Source: Hydrogenobacter hydrogenophilus
GTDB taxonomy: Bacteria; Aquificota; Aquificia; Aquificales; Aquificaceae
Assembly (NCBI RefSeq): GCF_900215655.1
Contig: NZ_OBEN01000005.1
Span: 1 to 64,000 of the forward strand
Direction of reading: 5' to 3'
Length of the DNA stretch: 64,000 nucleotides
This document shows positions 51,745 through 60,642 of the stretch, piece by piece. Each line of letters opens with the position of its first letter. Positions within the stretch are counted from its first letter, which is position 1. A program made the position numbers and the translations under genes. The notes below the pieces were generated by a model that saw only the letters and a list, made by a program, of their open reading frames with translations, did not search any database and was not told the DNA's origin.

Positions 51745-53840
51745 GTGAAAACGCGTTCACACAGTTCTACACCTTCAACCGACCTTATTGCATCTATAAC
51801 CCTCAAAAAGTCTGAGTAATTACCTACCTCTATAAGAAATTCCATAAAGGCTTTACCTATAGATGTGCTTTTAGTTCTTGCCTCAAGTATGTTTGCTCCT
51901 GTTTTTGAGATACTTGAGGTTATGTCTGCCAGTACTCCTAATCTGTCTTTGACAACTACCCTAAGTCTTGCCGGATGTTTCCCAGTTGATGCGTTCCAAA
52001 TTACAGGGATCACCTTATCCGGCAGGTTTCTTTGCATGTAGCGAAGGTTGGGACATAGCTTAGAATGTACTACCACGCCCTTACCCCTTGTTATCACACC
52101 GTAAACTTCCTCCCCGGGTATGGGAAGACAACATGTTCCTACTGAATGAAGCACACTACCCAAACCGTTTATCAAAAGCAGATCTTCCCCCTTTTCCTCC
52201 TTGTGCTTTTCTCTTTCCTTTTGTTCAAACAACGAATATATCTTCTCTCTACTTATCTTGCCACTACCTATTGCTATGAGGACTTCTTCTTCGTTTTTAA
52301 GGTGGGTTTCTTGTAAGAGCTTTTCAAGTAGAGCCTCCTTAGTAAGTTCCCATCTGGATGCAAGCTTTTCAAGTATCTGCCTTCCTTCTTGCAGGTGTCT
52401 GTCTTTTTCAAGCTCTTTGAGATAAGCCTTTATCTTGTTTTTTGCCTTTGATGTTACTACAAACTTCAGCCACTCAGGGTTTGGCTTCTTATTGGGGTGA
52501 GTGATTATTTCCACCATATCACCATTCTGTAGTTTGTAATTTAAAGAGACTATCCTACCGTTTACCTTTGCGCCCGCACAGTGGTTTCCTATGTCCGTGT
52601 GTATGTAATACGCAAAATCTACAGGAGTCGCTCCCTTTGGCAGTACCAAAAGGTCTCCCTTTGGTGTGAAAACAAAAACCTCTTCAGAGAATAGTTCTAA
52701 TTTCATGTTCTCTATAAGCTCATGGGGATTCTTGCTACCTTGAATACTTTCAACTAAACTCTTGAGCCACGAATAAACACTATTATCCTTGACACTTTTA
52801 CCTTCTTTATAAGCCCAGTGTGCAGCTATACCTTTTTCTGCCCTTTCGTGCATTTCCCAAGTTCTTATCTGCACTTCCACCATCCTGCCTTTTGGACCTA
52901 TTACTGTGGTGTGCAAGGACTGGTAGAGGTTAGGTTTTGGTAGGGATATGTAGTCGTCAAACTTGCCCGGTACTGGTTTAAAAGTGCTGTGTATGATGCC
53001 AAGCACTGTATAACACTCCTGAGGCGTGTTGAGTATAACCCGTACACCTAATATGTCGTGAACATCCTCAAGCTTTATACCCTTCCTGACAGTCTTCTGC
53101 CATATACCGTAAAGATGCTTAGGTCTGTATGTGATGTGCGCATCAATACCAGAAAGTTTAAGCGCTTCCTTGAGTTTTGGTATAAAGCTTCGCTTCAGAT
53201 ATTCCTCCAATTCCTTTCTACTTTTTCCTACAAAGTTCTTAACCTTTTCGTACTCAGAAGGATAAAGGTACATAAAGCACAGGTCTTCAAGCTCCGTTTT
53301 TATATTCCAGACACCTAATCTGTTAGCTATAGGTACATAAATATCAATGGTTTCTTTTGCTATTCTTAACTGCTTGTCCTTTCTGAGGAAACCTAAGGTT
53401 TTCATATTGTGAAGACGGTCTGCCAGTTTTACCAATATTACTCTAAGGTCCTTTGCGGTGGCTAAAATGAGCTTTCTATAGTTTTCCGCCTTTTGCTCTT
53501 GTATGTTCCTGAACTCAAGCCTTCCCAACTTAGTTACGCCCTGAACTATACTCGCCACCTGCTTGCCAAATTTCTCTTCAAGTTCCTGATAAGTAGTTTG
53601 CGTATCTTCTAAAACATCGTGAAGAAGCCCAGCTACAACTGTGTTTATATCAAGCCCCATCTGAGCAAGTGTGAGAGCCACTTCTATGGGATGGGTAATG
53701 TAGGGTTCTCCTGACGCTCTTATCTGACTGCTGTGTTTTTCTTCTATAAAATGTATAGCTTTTGCAACCCTTTCCCTTTTGTCTCCTTCAAATAGCCCCA
53801 ATAGCTTTTCCGCCTTTGACTTTACTGTTGTGCTGTGCAT
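51741..53840 (-). CDS. relA: Bifunctional (p)ppGpp synthetase/hydrolase
   Basis: Rel/SpoT stringent-response enzyme, 699 residues. The hydrolase HD domain (about 40-180) retains VVAGLLHDVLEDT and LVKLADRLHNMKTL. The synthetase domain (about 230-340) has GIWQKTVRKGIKLEDVHDIL and FDDYISLPKPNLYQSLHT. A TGS domain (EEVFVFTPKGDLLVLPKGAT) and a C-terminal ACT domain (RLRVVVKDRLGVLADITSSI) follow. Both activities look intact. It is divergent from mreB. Confidence 0.95.
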   Translation of the reverse strand: MHSTTVKSKAEKLLGLFEGDKRERVAKAIHFIEEKHSSQIRASGEPYITHPIEVALTLAQMGLDINTVVAGLLHDVLEDTQTTYQELEEKFGKQVASIVQGVTKLGRLEFRNIQEQKAENYRKLILATAKDLRVILVKLADRLHNMKTLGFLRKDKQLRIAKETIDIYVPIANRLGVWNIKTELEDLCFMYLYPSEYEKVKNFVGKSRKELEEYLKRSFIPKLKEALKLSGIDAHITYRPKHLYGIWQKTVRKGIKLEDVHDILGVRVILNTPQECYTVLGIIHSTFKPVPGKFDDYISLPKPNLYQSLHTTVIGPKGRMVEVQIRTWEMHERAEKGIAAHWAYKEGKSVKDNSVYSWLKSLVESIQGSKNPHELIENMKLELFSEEVFVFTPKGDLLVLPKGATPVDFAYYIHTDIGNHCAGAKVNGRIVSLNYKLQNGDMVEIITHPNKKPNPEWLKFVVTSKAKNKIKAYLKELEKDRHLQEGRQILEKLASRWELTKEALLEKLLQETHLKNEEEVLIAIGSGKISREKIYSLFEQKEREKHKEEKGEDLLLINGLGSVLHSVGTCCLPIPGEEVYGVITRGKGVVVHSKLCPNLRYMQRNLPDKVIPVIWNASTGKHPARLRVVVKDRLGVLADITSSISKTGANILEARTKSTSIGKAFMEFLIEVGNYSDFLRVIDAIRSVEGVELCERVFT

Positions 53841-53889
53841 ACTTATAAATTAACGCCTTTTTGATAAAATGTATTACAAAGGAGGAGAT

Positions 53890-54921
53890 ATGCTTGAAAA
53901 GTTTATATCCCTTTTAGGTTTTTTTTCAAACAACATAGGTATTGACCTGGGTACTGCCAATACGGTGATATACTCAGAGGGAAAAGGGATAGTGCTCCAC
54001 GAACCATCTATTGTAGCCATTGACACAAGAACTAAAAGGGTTATAGCAGTAGGAAAAGAAGCTAAAGAGATGCTTGGCAAGACACCAGAAAACATACAAG
54101 CCATAAGACCCTTAAGAGATGGTGTAATCACAGACTTTGAAGCAACACAAATTATGCTTGCCTACTTTATAGAACGAGCTATAGGTGGGGGTATATTCAG
54201 GCCAAAACCGCGCATTGTCATAGGAGTGCCCTCTGGGGTCACGCAGGTGGAGAAAAGGGCGGTCATTGATGCAGCCAAAGGAGCTGGTGCAAGGGAAGTG
54301 TATCTCATACCGGAACCTATGGCTGCAGCTATTGGAGCAGGTCTTCCAGTGGAAGAACCTGTAGGAAGTATGATAGTGGATATAGGAGGAGGAACTACAG
54401 AAATAGCTGTCATATCCCTTGCAGGCATAGTGGTTTCTAACTCCATAAGAGTAGCCGGAGATGAGATGAACGAAGCCATCATACAGTACATAAAGAAGAG
54501 GTTTCACATGTTTATAGGAGAGCAAACAGGGGAAAGGATAAAGATAGAGTTAGGGAATGCCATCTACGAAGATGAAGAAAAGGAGATGGAAATAAAGGGT
54601 AGGGATATCACAGGTCTTCCAAAAACTGTGAAAATAACCAGCAAAGATATAACAGAAGCTCTTGAAGATGTTATTGGTTCTATAATAAACGCTATAAGGT
54701 TAACTCTCGAAAAGACACCGCCAGAGCTAGCATCTGACATAGCAGAAAGAGGAATAGTGCTTGCGGGTGGAGGTTCTCTTTTGAGGAATCTTGATGTAAG
54801 AATAGAGAGAGATGTAGGCATAAAGACATACTACTGCGAAGACCCTATAACCGCAGTAGCCAGAGGAGTAGGAAAGGTATTGGACAAGATGGACCTTATA
54901 AGAAGAATATCTATGGAATGA
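53890..54921 (+). CDS. mreB: Rod-shape actin homologue MreB
   Basis: Bacterial actin that guides lateral wall synthesis with RodA. 343 residues. Nucleotide-site motifs are NIGIDLGTANTVIYSEGKG, SMIVDIGGGTTEIAVISLAG and GIVLAGGGSLLRNLD. ATG 53890 is chosen because GGAGGAG lies just upstream, whereas the ATG at 53869 has no such site and would add seven residues. mreC and mreD do not follow; the next gene on the other strand, mltG, converges with an 11-bp overlap. Confidence 0.95.
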   Translation: MLEKFISLLGFFSNNIGIDLGTANTVIYSEGKGIVLHEPSIVAIDTRTKRVIAVGKEAKEMLGKTPENIQAIRPLRDGVITDFEATQIMLAYFIERAIGGGIFRPKPRIVIGVPSGVTQVEKRAVIDAAKGAGAREVYLIPEPMAAAIGAGLPVEEPVGSMIVDIGGGTTEIAVISLAGIVVSNSIRVAGDEMNEAIIQYIKKRFHMFIGEQTGERIKIELGNAIYEDEEKEMEIKGRDITGLPKTVKITSKDITEALEDVIGSIINAIRLTLEKTPPELASDIAERGIVLAGGGSLLRNLDVRIERDVGIKTYYCEDPITAVARGVGKVLDKMDLIRRISME

Positions 54922-55900
54922 ACAGCTCACTTTTTTTAGCATTTTTGTATAACTTTACATTTGCCAAATGGTCTGAATATGTGGAGCTAAACCTGTGCCC
55001 ACCGTTTCCATCTGCCACAAAATAAAGGAAGTCTACTCTTGCTGGCTTTAGTGCTGACTCAAGAGAGCTAAGCCCGGGATTACAGATAGCGGTAGGTGGA
55101 AGACCGTAGTAAAGATAGGTATTGTAAGGGTCTTGCAGGTCCAAATCCTTGGCAGAAAGTCTGCCCTTCCATAAGCCTTTTCTCTTCATAGCGTATATTA
55201 CCGTTGGGTCTATCTGAAGTTTCATACCTTTCTTTAGTCTGTTGTGTATGACTGCAGATATCAGAGGTTTTTCCTTTTCAAGAGCTGTCTCCTTTTCTAT
55301 AAGAGACGCAATAGTCACCCACTCTTCAAGACTCATACCAGAACTTTTTAGTTGATTCCTTAAGTTCTCTGTTTTTTTCAAAAAGTTGTTGTACATGGTG
55401 TTTATAACCGTAAGGGGATGGGTGTTCTTGGAGAAAAAGTAAGTATCTGGAAACAGAAACCCCTCCATGCTAAAGGTGTTAAGTCCGTATTTTTCCGGAA
55501 TTTTTTGTGAAAGAGCTAACCCCAAAAAGTCCTTAGCTTTGCATATTTTGTGCTCTTCAAGAATGCTGGCTATGTCATAAAGGTCAGAACCCTCTGGTAC
55601 AGTTATTTTGTAAAGTTTCCTAAATCCATAATGTATCTTCCTATAAACTTCCCAAGGAAAAACAAGTCCGTCAAATTCGTACTCACCTGCCTCTAGCTTA
55701 CCCTTTCTTATCATGTGTATTAAAAGAAAAGACAGTGGACTCCTTATAACACCTTCCCTGTAAAGGTAAAGAGCCATCTGTGTAGAAGGCATACCGTAAG
55801 GTATGTCTATGGTTTTTTTATCAAGGCGTACAGGCAAAAAGGAGTAAATGAGGAAAAAAAACGCTAAACCGAGCGGGATTAGGAACTTTAAAAACTTCAT
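54911..55900 (-). CDS. mltG: Endolytic murein transglycosylase MltG
   Basis: Cuts nascent glycan strands inside the chain, fixing their length. 329 residues with one N-terminal membrane helix (FLIPLGLAFFFLIYSFLPV), a LysM-like segment (ITVPEGSDLYDIASIL) and the YceG catalytic domain with the essential Glu in WVTIASLIEKETALEKEK. Ends PYNTYLYYGLPPTAICNPGL. Overlaps ruvX by ATGA. Confidence 0.93.
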   Translation of the reverse strand: MKFLKFLIPLGLAFFFLIYSFLPVRLDKKTIDIPYGMPSTQMALYLYREGVIRSPLSFLLIHMIRKGKLEAGEYEFDGLVFPWEVYRKIHYGFRKLYKITVPEGSDLYDIASILEEHKICKAKDFLGLALSQKIPEKYGLNTFSMEGFLFPDTYFFSKNTHPLTVINTMYNNFLKKTENLRNQLKSSGMSLEEWVTIASLIEKETALEKEKPLISAVIHNRLKKGMKLQIDPTVIYAMKRKGLWKGRLSAKDLDLQDPYNTYLYYGLPPTAICNPGLSSLESALKPARVDFLYFVADGNGGHRFSSTYSDHLANVKLYKNAKKSELFIP

Positions 55901-56298
55901 AGGGTTTCTAAGTATTCCTTAAGTATAACATATGCGGACACACTGTCTTTTAACTTTTTTCTCTTTGATGCTGGAAGGTTTTCCAAAAGCCAGTATGCTT
56001 CTCTTGTTGTGTATCTTTCATCCCAAGTTATGATATCTATATCTTCTGGTAGGTTTTCCTTTAAGTTTTTTACAAACTCTTCTACCTGTTTAGCTCTCAG
56101 TCCTAAGTTCCCTCTTGGTGTTAAAGGCAGTCCTACTAATACAACGGAAACTTGATGTTCTTCTACTATACTTCTTATTTTTTGCCAAATGTCCCCCCTG
56201 TTTTCTATGACTTTAAAGGGTGAAGCTATCTTAAGGTTAGTGTCTCCTAAGGCGAGCCCTAAGCGTTTGTTTCCGTAATCAATAGCCAGTATCTTCAA
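55897..56298 (-). CDS. ruvX: Putative Holliday-junction resolvase RuvX (YqgF)
   Basis: 133-residue RNase H-fold nuclease thought to process Holliday junctions or pre-16S rRNA. The first acidic residue is in ILAIDYGNKRLGLALGD, the second region in VVLVGLPLTPRGNLGLRAKQ, and DERYTTREAYWLL carries the third. It overlaps mltG and the DUF2892 gene by 4 bp each. Confidence 0.92.
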   Translation of the reverse strand: MKILAIDYGNKRLGLALGDTNLKIASPFKVIENRGDIWQKIRSIVEEHQVSVVLVGLPLTPRGNLGLRAKQVEEFVKNLKENLPEDIDIITWDERYTTREAYWLLENLPASKRKKLKDSVSAYVILKEYLETL

Positions 56299-56480
56299 CC
56301 TGTTTTAAAACCAACCACCTTGTAAAGAGGACAAAAGCCCACCGCAGAAGTTCCTATAAACACTATACCTATTATGCCCAGTATCCACCAAGCGCCACCC
56401 TTTGTGATAGCAAGGTATAGAAAGATTATACCCAAAACCACCCTAAGCACTCTGTCCCAACCTGCCATGTTCTTTTCCAT
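56295..56480 (-). CDS. DUF2892 small membrane protein
   Basis: 61 residues with two helices (VLRVVLGIIFLYLAITKG and WWILGIIGIVFIGTSAVG) and the family ending GFCPLYKVVGFKTG. DUF2892 proteins are inner-membrane hairpins, sometimes fused to rhodanese domains; function unknown. First gene of the ruvX-mltG run; GGAGGGT lies upstream of the ATG. Confidence 0.85.
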   Translation of the reverse strand: MEKNMAGWDRVLRVVLGIIFLYLAITKGGAWWILGIIGIVFIGTSAVGFCPLYKVVGFKTG

Positions 56481-56505
56481 GGTATTTACCCTCCTTTAAG
56501 ATAAA

Positions 56506-56970
56506 TTATAATCCCTTTTCCCCCTGAAGTTTGTATCCTCCCTCCATCCACCCTTCTGGGAAATACCAGTTTTTCAGGTGTTTATATCCGTGCTCTATAA
56601 GTTTCTTCCCAAGTCTTGTTTCTTCTGGAGGCACACCTCTTTGGAGTTCCAAAGAAGTTTGTTTGTCTTCGTAATACTCAACGAATATTCTTCCAAAGTG
56701 TTCTGATATGAGCTCGTACAGTTTGTCTTCAAAAGGGCTTGAAAAGAACGATGGTTCTATGTGAAAAAGCTCTATCCACTCTTTCCAGTAGGGTTTTCTG
56801 CCGTAGAAAACCTTGGCAAACATGAGTCTCTTTCCGTCAATTTCTAAAGTGAGGTTTTCTTCCTCAACAAACCTTCCCCCCTCTCTCTTAGACAGATACA
56901 GTCTTTTTCCCTCGTGCTTTATACCTTGTGTTAAGGCATTCAAGAAACTCTCAAAGTGTCTCATGGACAA
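56506..56970 (-). CDS. Hypothetical protein, 154 residues (possibly DUF1122)
   Basis: Soluble protein with no signal or membrane segment. MRHFESFLNALTQGIKHEGK at the start, IEPSFFSSPFEDKLYELISE in the middle and RGVPPEETRLGKKLIEHGYK near the end look conserved. I think it resembles DUF1122, seen in Aquifex and some archaea, but I am not certain. It overlaps the 3' end of hisS by 20 bp and is co-directional, so it is probably translated from the hisS message. Confidence 0.62.
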   Translation of the reverse strand: MSMRHFESFLNALTQGIKHEGKRLYLSKREGGRFVEEENLTLEIDGKRLMFAKVFYGRKPYWKEWIELFHIEPSFFSSPFEDKLYELISEHFGRIFVEYYEDKQTSLELQRGVPPEETRLGKKLIEHGYKHLKNWYFPEGWMEGGYKLQGEKGL

Positions 56971-58177
56971 GTTCTGGAAAGTTTATAGTTTCTTGTTTTC
57001 CTGTGCGCATATCTTTTAGCGTTATCCTGCGATTTTTCTTTTCGTCTTCACCTATGATCACTACAAAGTCAGCTTTTAGTTTGTTGGCAAGCTCCAACTG
57101 CTTTTTCAAACCTGCCTTTCTGTAAGATAGTTCCACTCTTCTTCCCATCTCCCTTAGCTTTTTGACTACCTCAAGGGCATAGTCCATAACATCACCGAAG
57201 GGCAAAACCATATAAAGAGGTTCCTCTTGAGGAAGGTCTTTGATTAGCATAGATAGTCTCTCTATACCTACCGCAAAACCCATTGCAGGTGTTGGAGGTC
57301 CTCCCAGCTCTTCTACAAGATAGTCATACCTTCCACCTGCTATTAGCGTTATACCAAGTTCGTCAGAAACCGCTTCAAACACTGTCTTTGTGTAGTAGTC
57401 AAGACCCCTCACCAAATAGTGGTTTTCCCTGTAAGGTACAGAGAGCTTATCAAGGTAAGACTTTAGTGTATTGTAGTGTTCCCTACACTCCTGACACAGA
57501 TAATCAACCATTTTTGGGGCGTCTTTTACCGCAGACTTGCATGTATCTACTTTACAATCAAGCACCCTTAGAGGATTTTTGTCCTTTCTGTCCATGCACA
57601 CATCACACAGATGACCCACAACTTTTTCTAAGTACTCAGATAGAGCTTCTCTGTAAGCGGGTCTGCAAACCCTACATCCTATGGAATTTATCTCTATGGT
57701 TGCGGGTATGCCCAGCTTGGAAAGTACGGTATAAACGAGGTCTATCATCTCTGCATCCACTTGTGGGTCTTGTATCCCAAAAACTTCTGCGCCTATCTGG
57801 TGGAACTGCCTGTATCTGCCTGCCTGTGGCCTTTCGTACCTGAACATGGGACCTTCGTAAAACAGCTTAGTGTAGGGTTTTAGTGCATAGAGTTTGTTTT
57901 GGATGTAAGCTCTTACAGCTCCTGCGGTGCCTTCTGGCCTTAGTGCAAGCCATCTTCCTTTTCTATCCTGAAAGACAAACATTTCCTTTTGCACTATGTC
58001 TGTTATCTCGCCTATACTTCTTTGAAACACCTCAAGATACTCAACAACTGGGAGAAGGATCTCTTCAAAGTTATACAGTTTGAGTAATTTTCTTATACTA
58101 TCAGATACATACCTGAACCTTTTTAGGTCTTCTCCCAGCACATCATGAAAACCTCTAACACTCTGAAATTCTGCCAT
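56951..58177 (-). CDS. hisS: Histidyl-tRNA synthetase
   Basis: Class II aminoacyl-tRNA synthetase, 408 residues. Motif 1 region RGFHDVLGEDLKRFRYVSDS, motif 2 LFYEGPMFRYERPQAGRYRQ, the histidine-specific LVRGLDYYTKTVFE, and motif 3 FAVGIERL. A short anticodon-binding domain ends the protein. The ATG lies nine bases after a TATAAT on the minus strand, which is interleaved with that of divergent thrC. Confidence 0.96.
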   Translation of the reverse strand: MAEFQSVRGFHDVLGEDLKRFRYVSDSIRKLLKLYNFEEILLPVVEYLEVFQRSIGEITDIVQKEMFVFQDRKGRWLALRPEGTAGAVRAYIQNKLYALKPYTKLFYEGPMFRYERPQAGRYRQFHQIGAEVFGIQDPQVDAEMIDLVYTVLSKLGIPATIEINSIGCRVCRPAYREALSEYLEKVVGHLCDVCMDRKDKNPLRVLDCKVDTCKSAVKDAPKMVDYLCQECREHYNTLKSYLDKLSVPYRENHYLVRGLDYYTKTVFEAVSDELGITLIAGGRYDYLVEELGGPPTPAMGFAVGIERLSMLIKDLPQEEPLYMVLPFGDVMDYALEVVKKLREMGRRVELSYRKAGLKKQLELANKLKADFVVIIGEDEKKNRRITLKDMRTGKQETINFPELVHETL

Positions 58178-58186
58178 GGGAAAGTA

Positions 58187-58193
58187 TTATAAT
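58187..58193. promoter_or_regulatory. Shared bidirectional -10 element of hisS and thrC
   Basis: ATTATAAT contains TATAAT on both strands (58188-58193 plus, 58192-58187 minus). The thrC ATG begins 9 bases and the hisS ATG 10 bases beyond their own -10 boxes, predicting 5' leaders of only one to three bases. Confidence 0.65.
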
Positions 58194-58201
58194 TTTTAAC
58201 T

Positions 58202-59434
58202 ATGGCAAAGGTAAAGGGACTTGTGTGCAGAGAGTGTGGAAAAGAGTATCCTGTAGAGCCCATACATGTGTGTGAGTACTGCTTTGGTCCCCTTGAGGTG
58301 GTCTACGATTACGAGGAAATAAAAAAGAGAGTAAGCAGAGAAAAGATTGAAGAGGGTCCAAAGAGCCTGTGGAGGTATATAGATCTCCTACCTGTAGAAG
58401 AACCAAGCGTGGGACTAAGTGCGGGTTTTACACCCCTGAAGAAAGCGGAAAATTTGGGTAAGCTTTTAGGACTTGAGAATCTTTACATAAAAGATGACTC
58501 TGTAAATCACCCTACGCTATCCTTTAAGGATAGAGTAGTTTCTGTTGCTCTCTCAAAGGCTAAGGAGTTTGGTTTTGACACCGTTGCCTGTGCTTCTACG
58601 GGAAATCTTGCTAATTCTGTTGCTGCTCACGCTGCACAGGCAGGCTTTAACTGTTTTGTCTTTATACCTGCCAACCTTGAGTCCCAAAAGATATTTGGAA
58701 GTCTTGTCTTCAAACCCACCGTTGTTGCGGTAGAAGGTAATTACGACGATGTTAACAGACTGTGTTCTGAAATAGCCAACGAGCTAAACTGGGCTTTTGT
58801 AAATATAAACATAAGACCTTTCTATGCGGAGGGCTCAAAAACTTTAGCCTTTGAAGTAGCAGAACAGTTGGGTTGGAGAGCTCCAGACGCTGTGGTAGCA
58901 CCTGCAGCATCTGGTTCACTCATCACAAAAATATGGAAGGGCTTTAAAGAACTCCATCGTGTAGGCTTAATTGACAGTGTAAAAACCAGAGTTTACGGCG
59001 CACAAGCTTTGGGATGCTCTCCCATAGCACAGGCATGGAAAGAGGGAAGGGACTTTATAAAACCTGTAAAACCTCAGACCATAGCCAAGTCCATAGCCAT
59101 AGGCAACCCCGCAGATGGCATATACGCTCTTCAAACCACAAGAGAAAGCGGTGGCACTTGGGAAACAGCCACCGATGAGGAGATCATAGAGGGTATAAAG
59201 CTCCTTGCGGAAACGGAAGGCATATTCACAGAAACAGCAGGAGGTACTACCATAGCGGTACTCAAAAAGCTCGCAGAAGCTGGATACTTTTCACCTAAGG
59301 ATGTGGTGGTAGTATACATTACAGGCAACGGCTATAAAACCATGGAAGTGTTAGAAGGGCATTTACACGAAAGCATCAAAATAAAACCTACACTCAAAGA
59401 CTTTAAAGAAAAAATACTCGTCAGAACTTCATGA
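58202..59434 (+). CDS. thrC: Threonine synthase
   Basis: PLP enzyme that converts O-phosphohomoserine to threonine. 410 residues. An N-terminal zinc-ribbon-like segment (VCRECGKEYPVEPIHVCEYC) precedes the fold-type II core with the PLP Lys in HPTLSFKDRVVSVALSKA, CASTGNLANSVAAHAA and the phosphate loop. Family length for the short prokaryotic class. Overlaps the following lipoprotein gene by ATGA. Confidence 0.92.
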   Translation: MAKVKGLVCRECGKEYPVEPIHVCEYCFGPLEVVYDYEEIKKRVSREKIEEGPKSLWRYIDLLPVEEPSVGLSAGFTPLKKAENLGKLLGLENLYIKDDSVNHPTLSFKDRVVSVALSKAKEFGFDTVACASTGNLANSVAAHAAQAGFNCFVFIPANLESQKIFGSLVFKPTVVAVEGNYDDVNRLCSEIANELNWAFVNINIRPFYAEGSKTLAFEVAEQLGWRAPDAVVAPAASGSLITKIWKGFKELHRVGLIDSVKTRVYGAQALGCSPIAQAWKEGRDFIKPVKPQTIAKSIAIGNPADGIYALQTTRESGGTWETATDEEIIEGIKLLAETEGIFTETAGGTTIAVLKKLAEAGYFSPKDVVVVYITGNGYKTMEVLEGHLHESIKIKPTLKDFKEKILVRTS

Positions 59435-59856
59435 GAAGGCTTTTTATCCTTCTTCTCCTTGTGCTTTCTTGCTCCTCAAAGGATACCCTTCCTGACATAA
59501 CGGTAAAAGACATTGAAGGCAGGGAAGTAAAGCTAAGCGATTATAAAGGGAAGAAGACAGTAATCTACGTGTGGAGCAGAACTTGTGCAGGGCACACTGA
59601 GGACCTTAAAAAACTTAGTAGGCTTGTGAATGAGTATCCAGACTACAGGATAATATCCTATGCGGTGGCTATGGACATAAAGGATGTACAGCAGAGCTAC
59701 CAACAGATAGGTATAAAGCCAAACTTTATCACCTTGATAGACCCTTCTGTGAAGTTCAACGACTACTTTCCTATAACCTTTCTGCCCTCCACTTATCTCT
59801 TTGACAGTAAAGGGAAACTAATAGCCTCTTACGCAGGTCTGCCTGAACACCTTTAA
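59431..59856 (+). CDS. TlpA/AhpC-type thioredoxin-fold lipoprotein with incomplete active site
   Basis: 141 residues. The N-terminus LFILLLLVLSCSS is a lipoprotein signal with a Cys at about 14. The thioredoxin-fold domain has ITVKDIEGREVKLSDYKGKK and the active-site region VYVWSRTCAGHTEDLKKL, where the usual CxxC is CxxH. TFLPSTYLFDSKGKLIASYA supplies the cis-Pro region. Loss of the second Cys points to a peroxidase-like, chaperone or haem/metal-related role and not to dithiol exchange. Overlaps thrC by 4 bp. Confidence 0.82.
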   Translation: MRRLFILLLLVLSCSSKDTLPDITVKDIEGREVKLSDYKGKKTVIYVWSRTCAGHTEDLKKLSRLVNEYPDYRIISYAVAMDIKDVQQSYQQIGIKPNFITLIDPSVKFNDYFPITFLPSTYLFDSKGKLIASYAGLPEHL

Positions 59857-59868
59857 GCTTCACATTTT

Positions 59869-59899
59869 CTTAACGGAAAGTTAATAAAAACTTAACAGC
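59869..59899 (+). promoter_or_regulatory. Triple direct repeat, Pho-box-like
   Basis: CTTAACGG-AAA-GTTAATAA-AAA-CTTAACAG: three 8-bp units with 3-bp spacers, so TTAAC/T recurs at 59870, 59881 and 59892, exactly 11 bp apart. This is the geometry of PhoB/PhoP sites and the sequence of the cyanobacterial Pho box (tandem CTTAACCT). TAGACT at 59908-59913 could be the -10, placing the start at the ATG at 59920. Confidence 0.6.
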
Positions 59900-59919
59900 A
59901 CCCTCTTAGACTTCTTAGT

Positions 59920-60642
59920 ATGAACTTGGCTCTGGTAGAGATACACGATGTTTCGCCTTACTACTACAAGGAGACACTGCAAGCTATAAAGCTCATGTCC
60001 CTGTGTGGTATAAAAAAATACTCTCTGCTGGTAGTGCCCAATTTTTGGGGGAAGGCTCACCTATACGAACACCCTGAGTTTGTACATACCATCCTTTCTA
60101 CAAAACAGGAAGTGGTGCTTCATGGGTGCTACCACGAAGGTGGAAGCATAAAGGACATAATCTGGACTTCTGGCGAAGGTGAATTCTCAAACCTAAACCT
60201 CATGCAGACCTATCAGAGGATCAAGGAAGGTAAAGACATTTTTGAAGCGGTAGGTATAAAGTCAGACATATTTGTGCCACCCGCATGGATAGGGAACCCT
60301 TACCTTGAGGATGTGCTTTACTCTCTGGATTTTAAGATGGTGGCTTGCAGAGATTATATAAAGGACTTGGAAAGTGAACTGGTATATACCTCTCCAGTGA
60401 TAACCTTTAGCAACAGACCCATTCTTAGCTGGCTAAGCATAGGCTTTGCACCTTTGCTTTTCAGAGCTTTCAAAAGAAACAGATTAATAAGACTGGCTCT
60501 ACATGCCAAGGATTTCAGAGACAGAAGAAAAGTAAAACTTTGGAGAGTTTTGCTCAGCAAGATAAAAGAACATAGGAGGTTAATAAGCTATGGAGAACTT
60601 ATCAGGCAGAGCAGACCTGCACTTGCACTCCAAAGCGTCTAA
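59920..60642 (+). CDS. DUF2334-type polysaccharide deacetylase family protein
   Basis: 240 residues. LVEIHDVSPYYYKETLQAIK holds the first catalytic Asp pair, VVLHGCYHEGGS the metal His pair, and IFVPPAWIGNPYLEDVL the later motif of the carbohydrate-esterase-4-like barrel. No signal peptide is visible, so it acts in the cytoplasm. Its C-terminus overlaps the next gene by 53 bp in another frame, and three genes run together with two glycosyltransferases, which suggests modification of a sugar on a lipid or polymer precursor. Confidence 0.83.
   Translation: MNLALVEIHDVSPYYYKETLQAIKLMSLCGIKKYSLLVVPNFWGKAHLYEHPEFVHTILSTKQEVVLHGCYHEGGSIKDIIWTSGEGEFSNLNLMQTYQRIKEGKDIFEAVGIKSDIFVPPAWIGNPYLEDVLYSLDFKMVACRDYIKDLESELVYTSPVITFSNRPILSWLSIGFAPLLFRAFKRNRLIRLALHAKDFRDRRKVKLWRVLLSKIKEHRRLISYGELIRQSRPALALQSV

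Noticed and set aside
54112-54525. 137-codon open frame antisense to mreB, and similar frames antisense to other genes
   Set aside because: Cys, His and Tyr-rich shadow sequences with no ribosome-binding site and no recognisable domain, fully covered by a conserved gene on the other strand.
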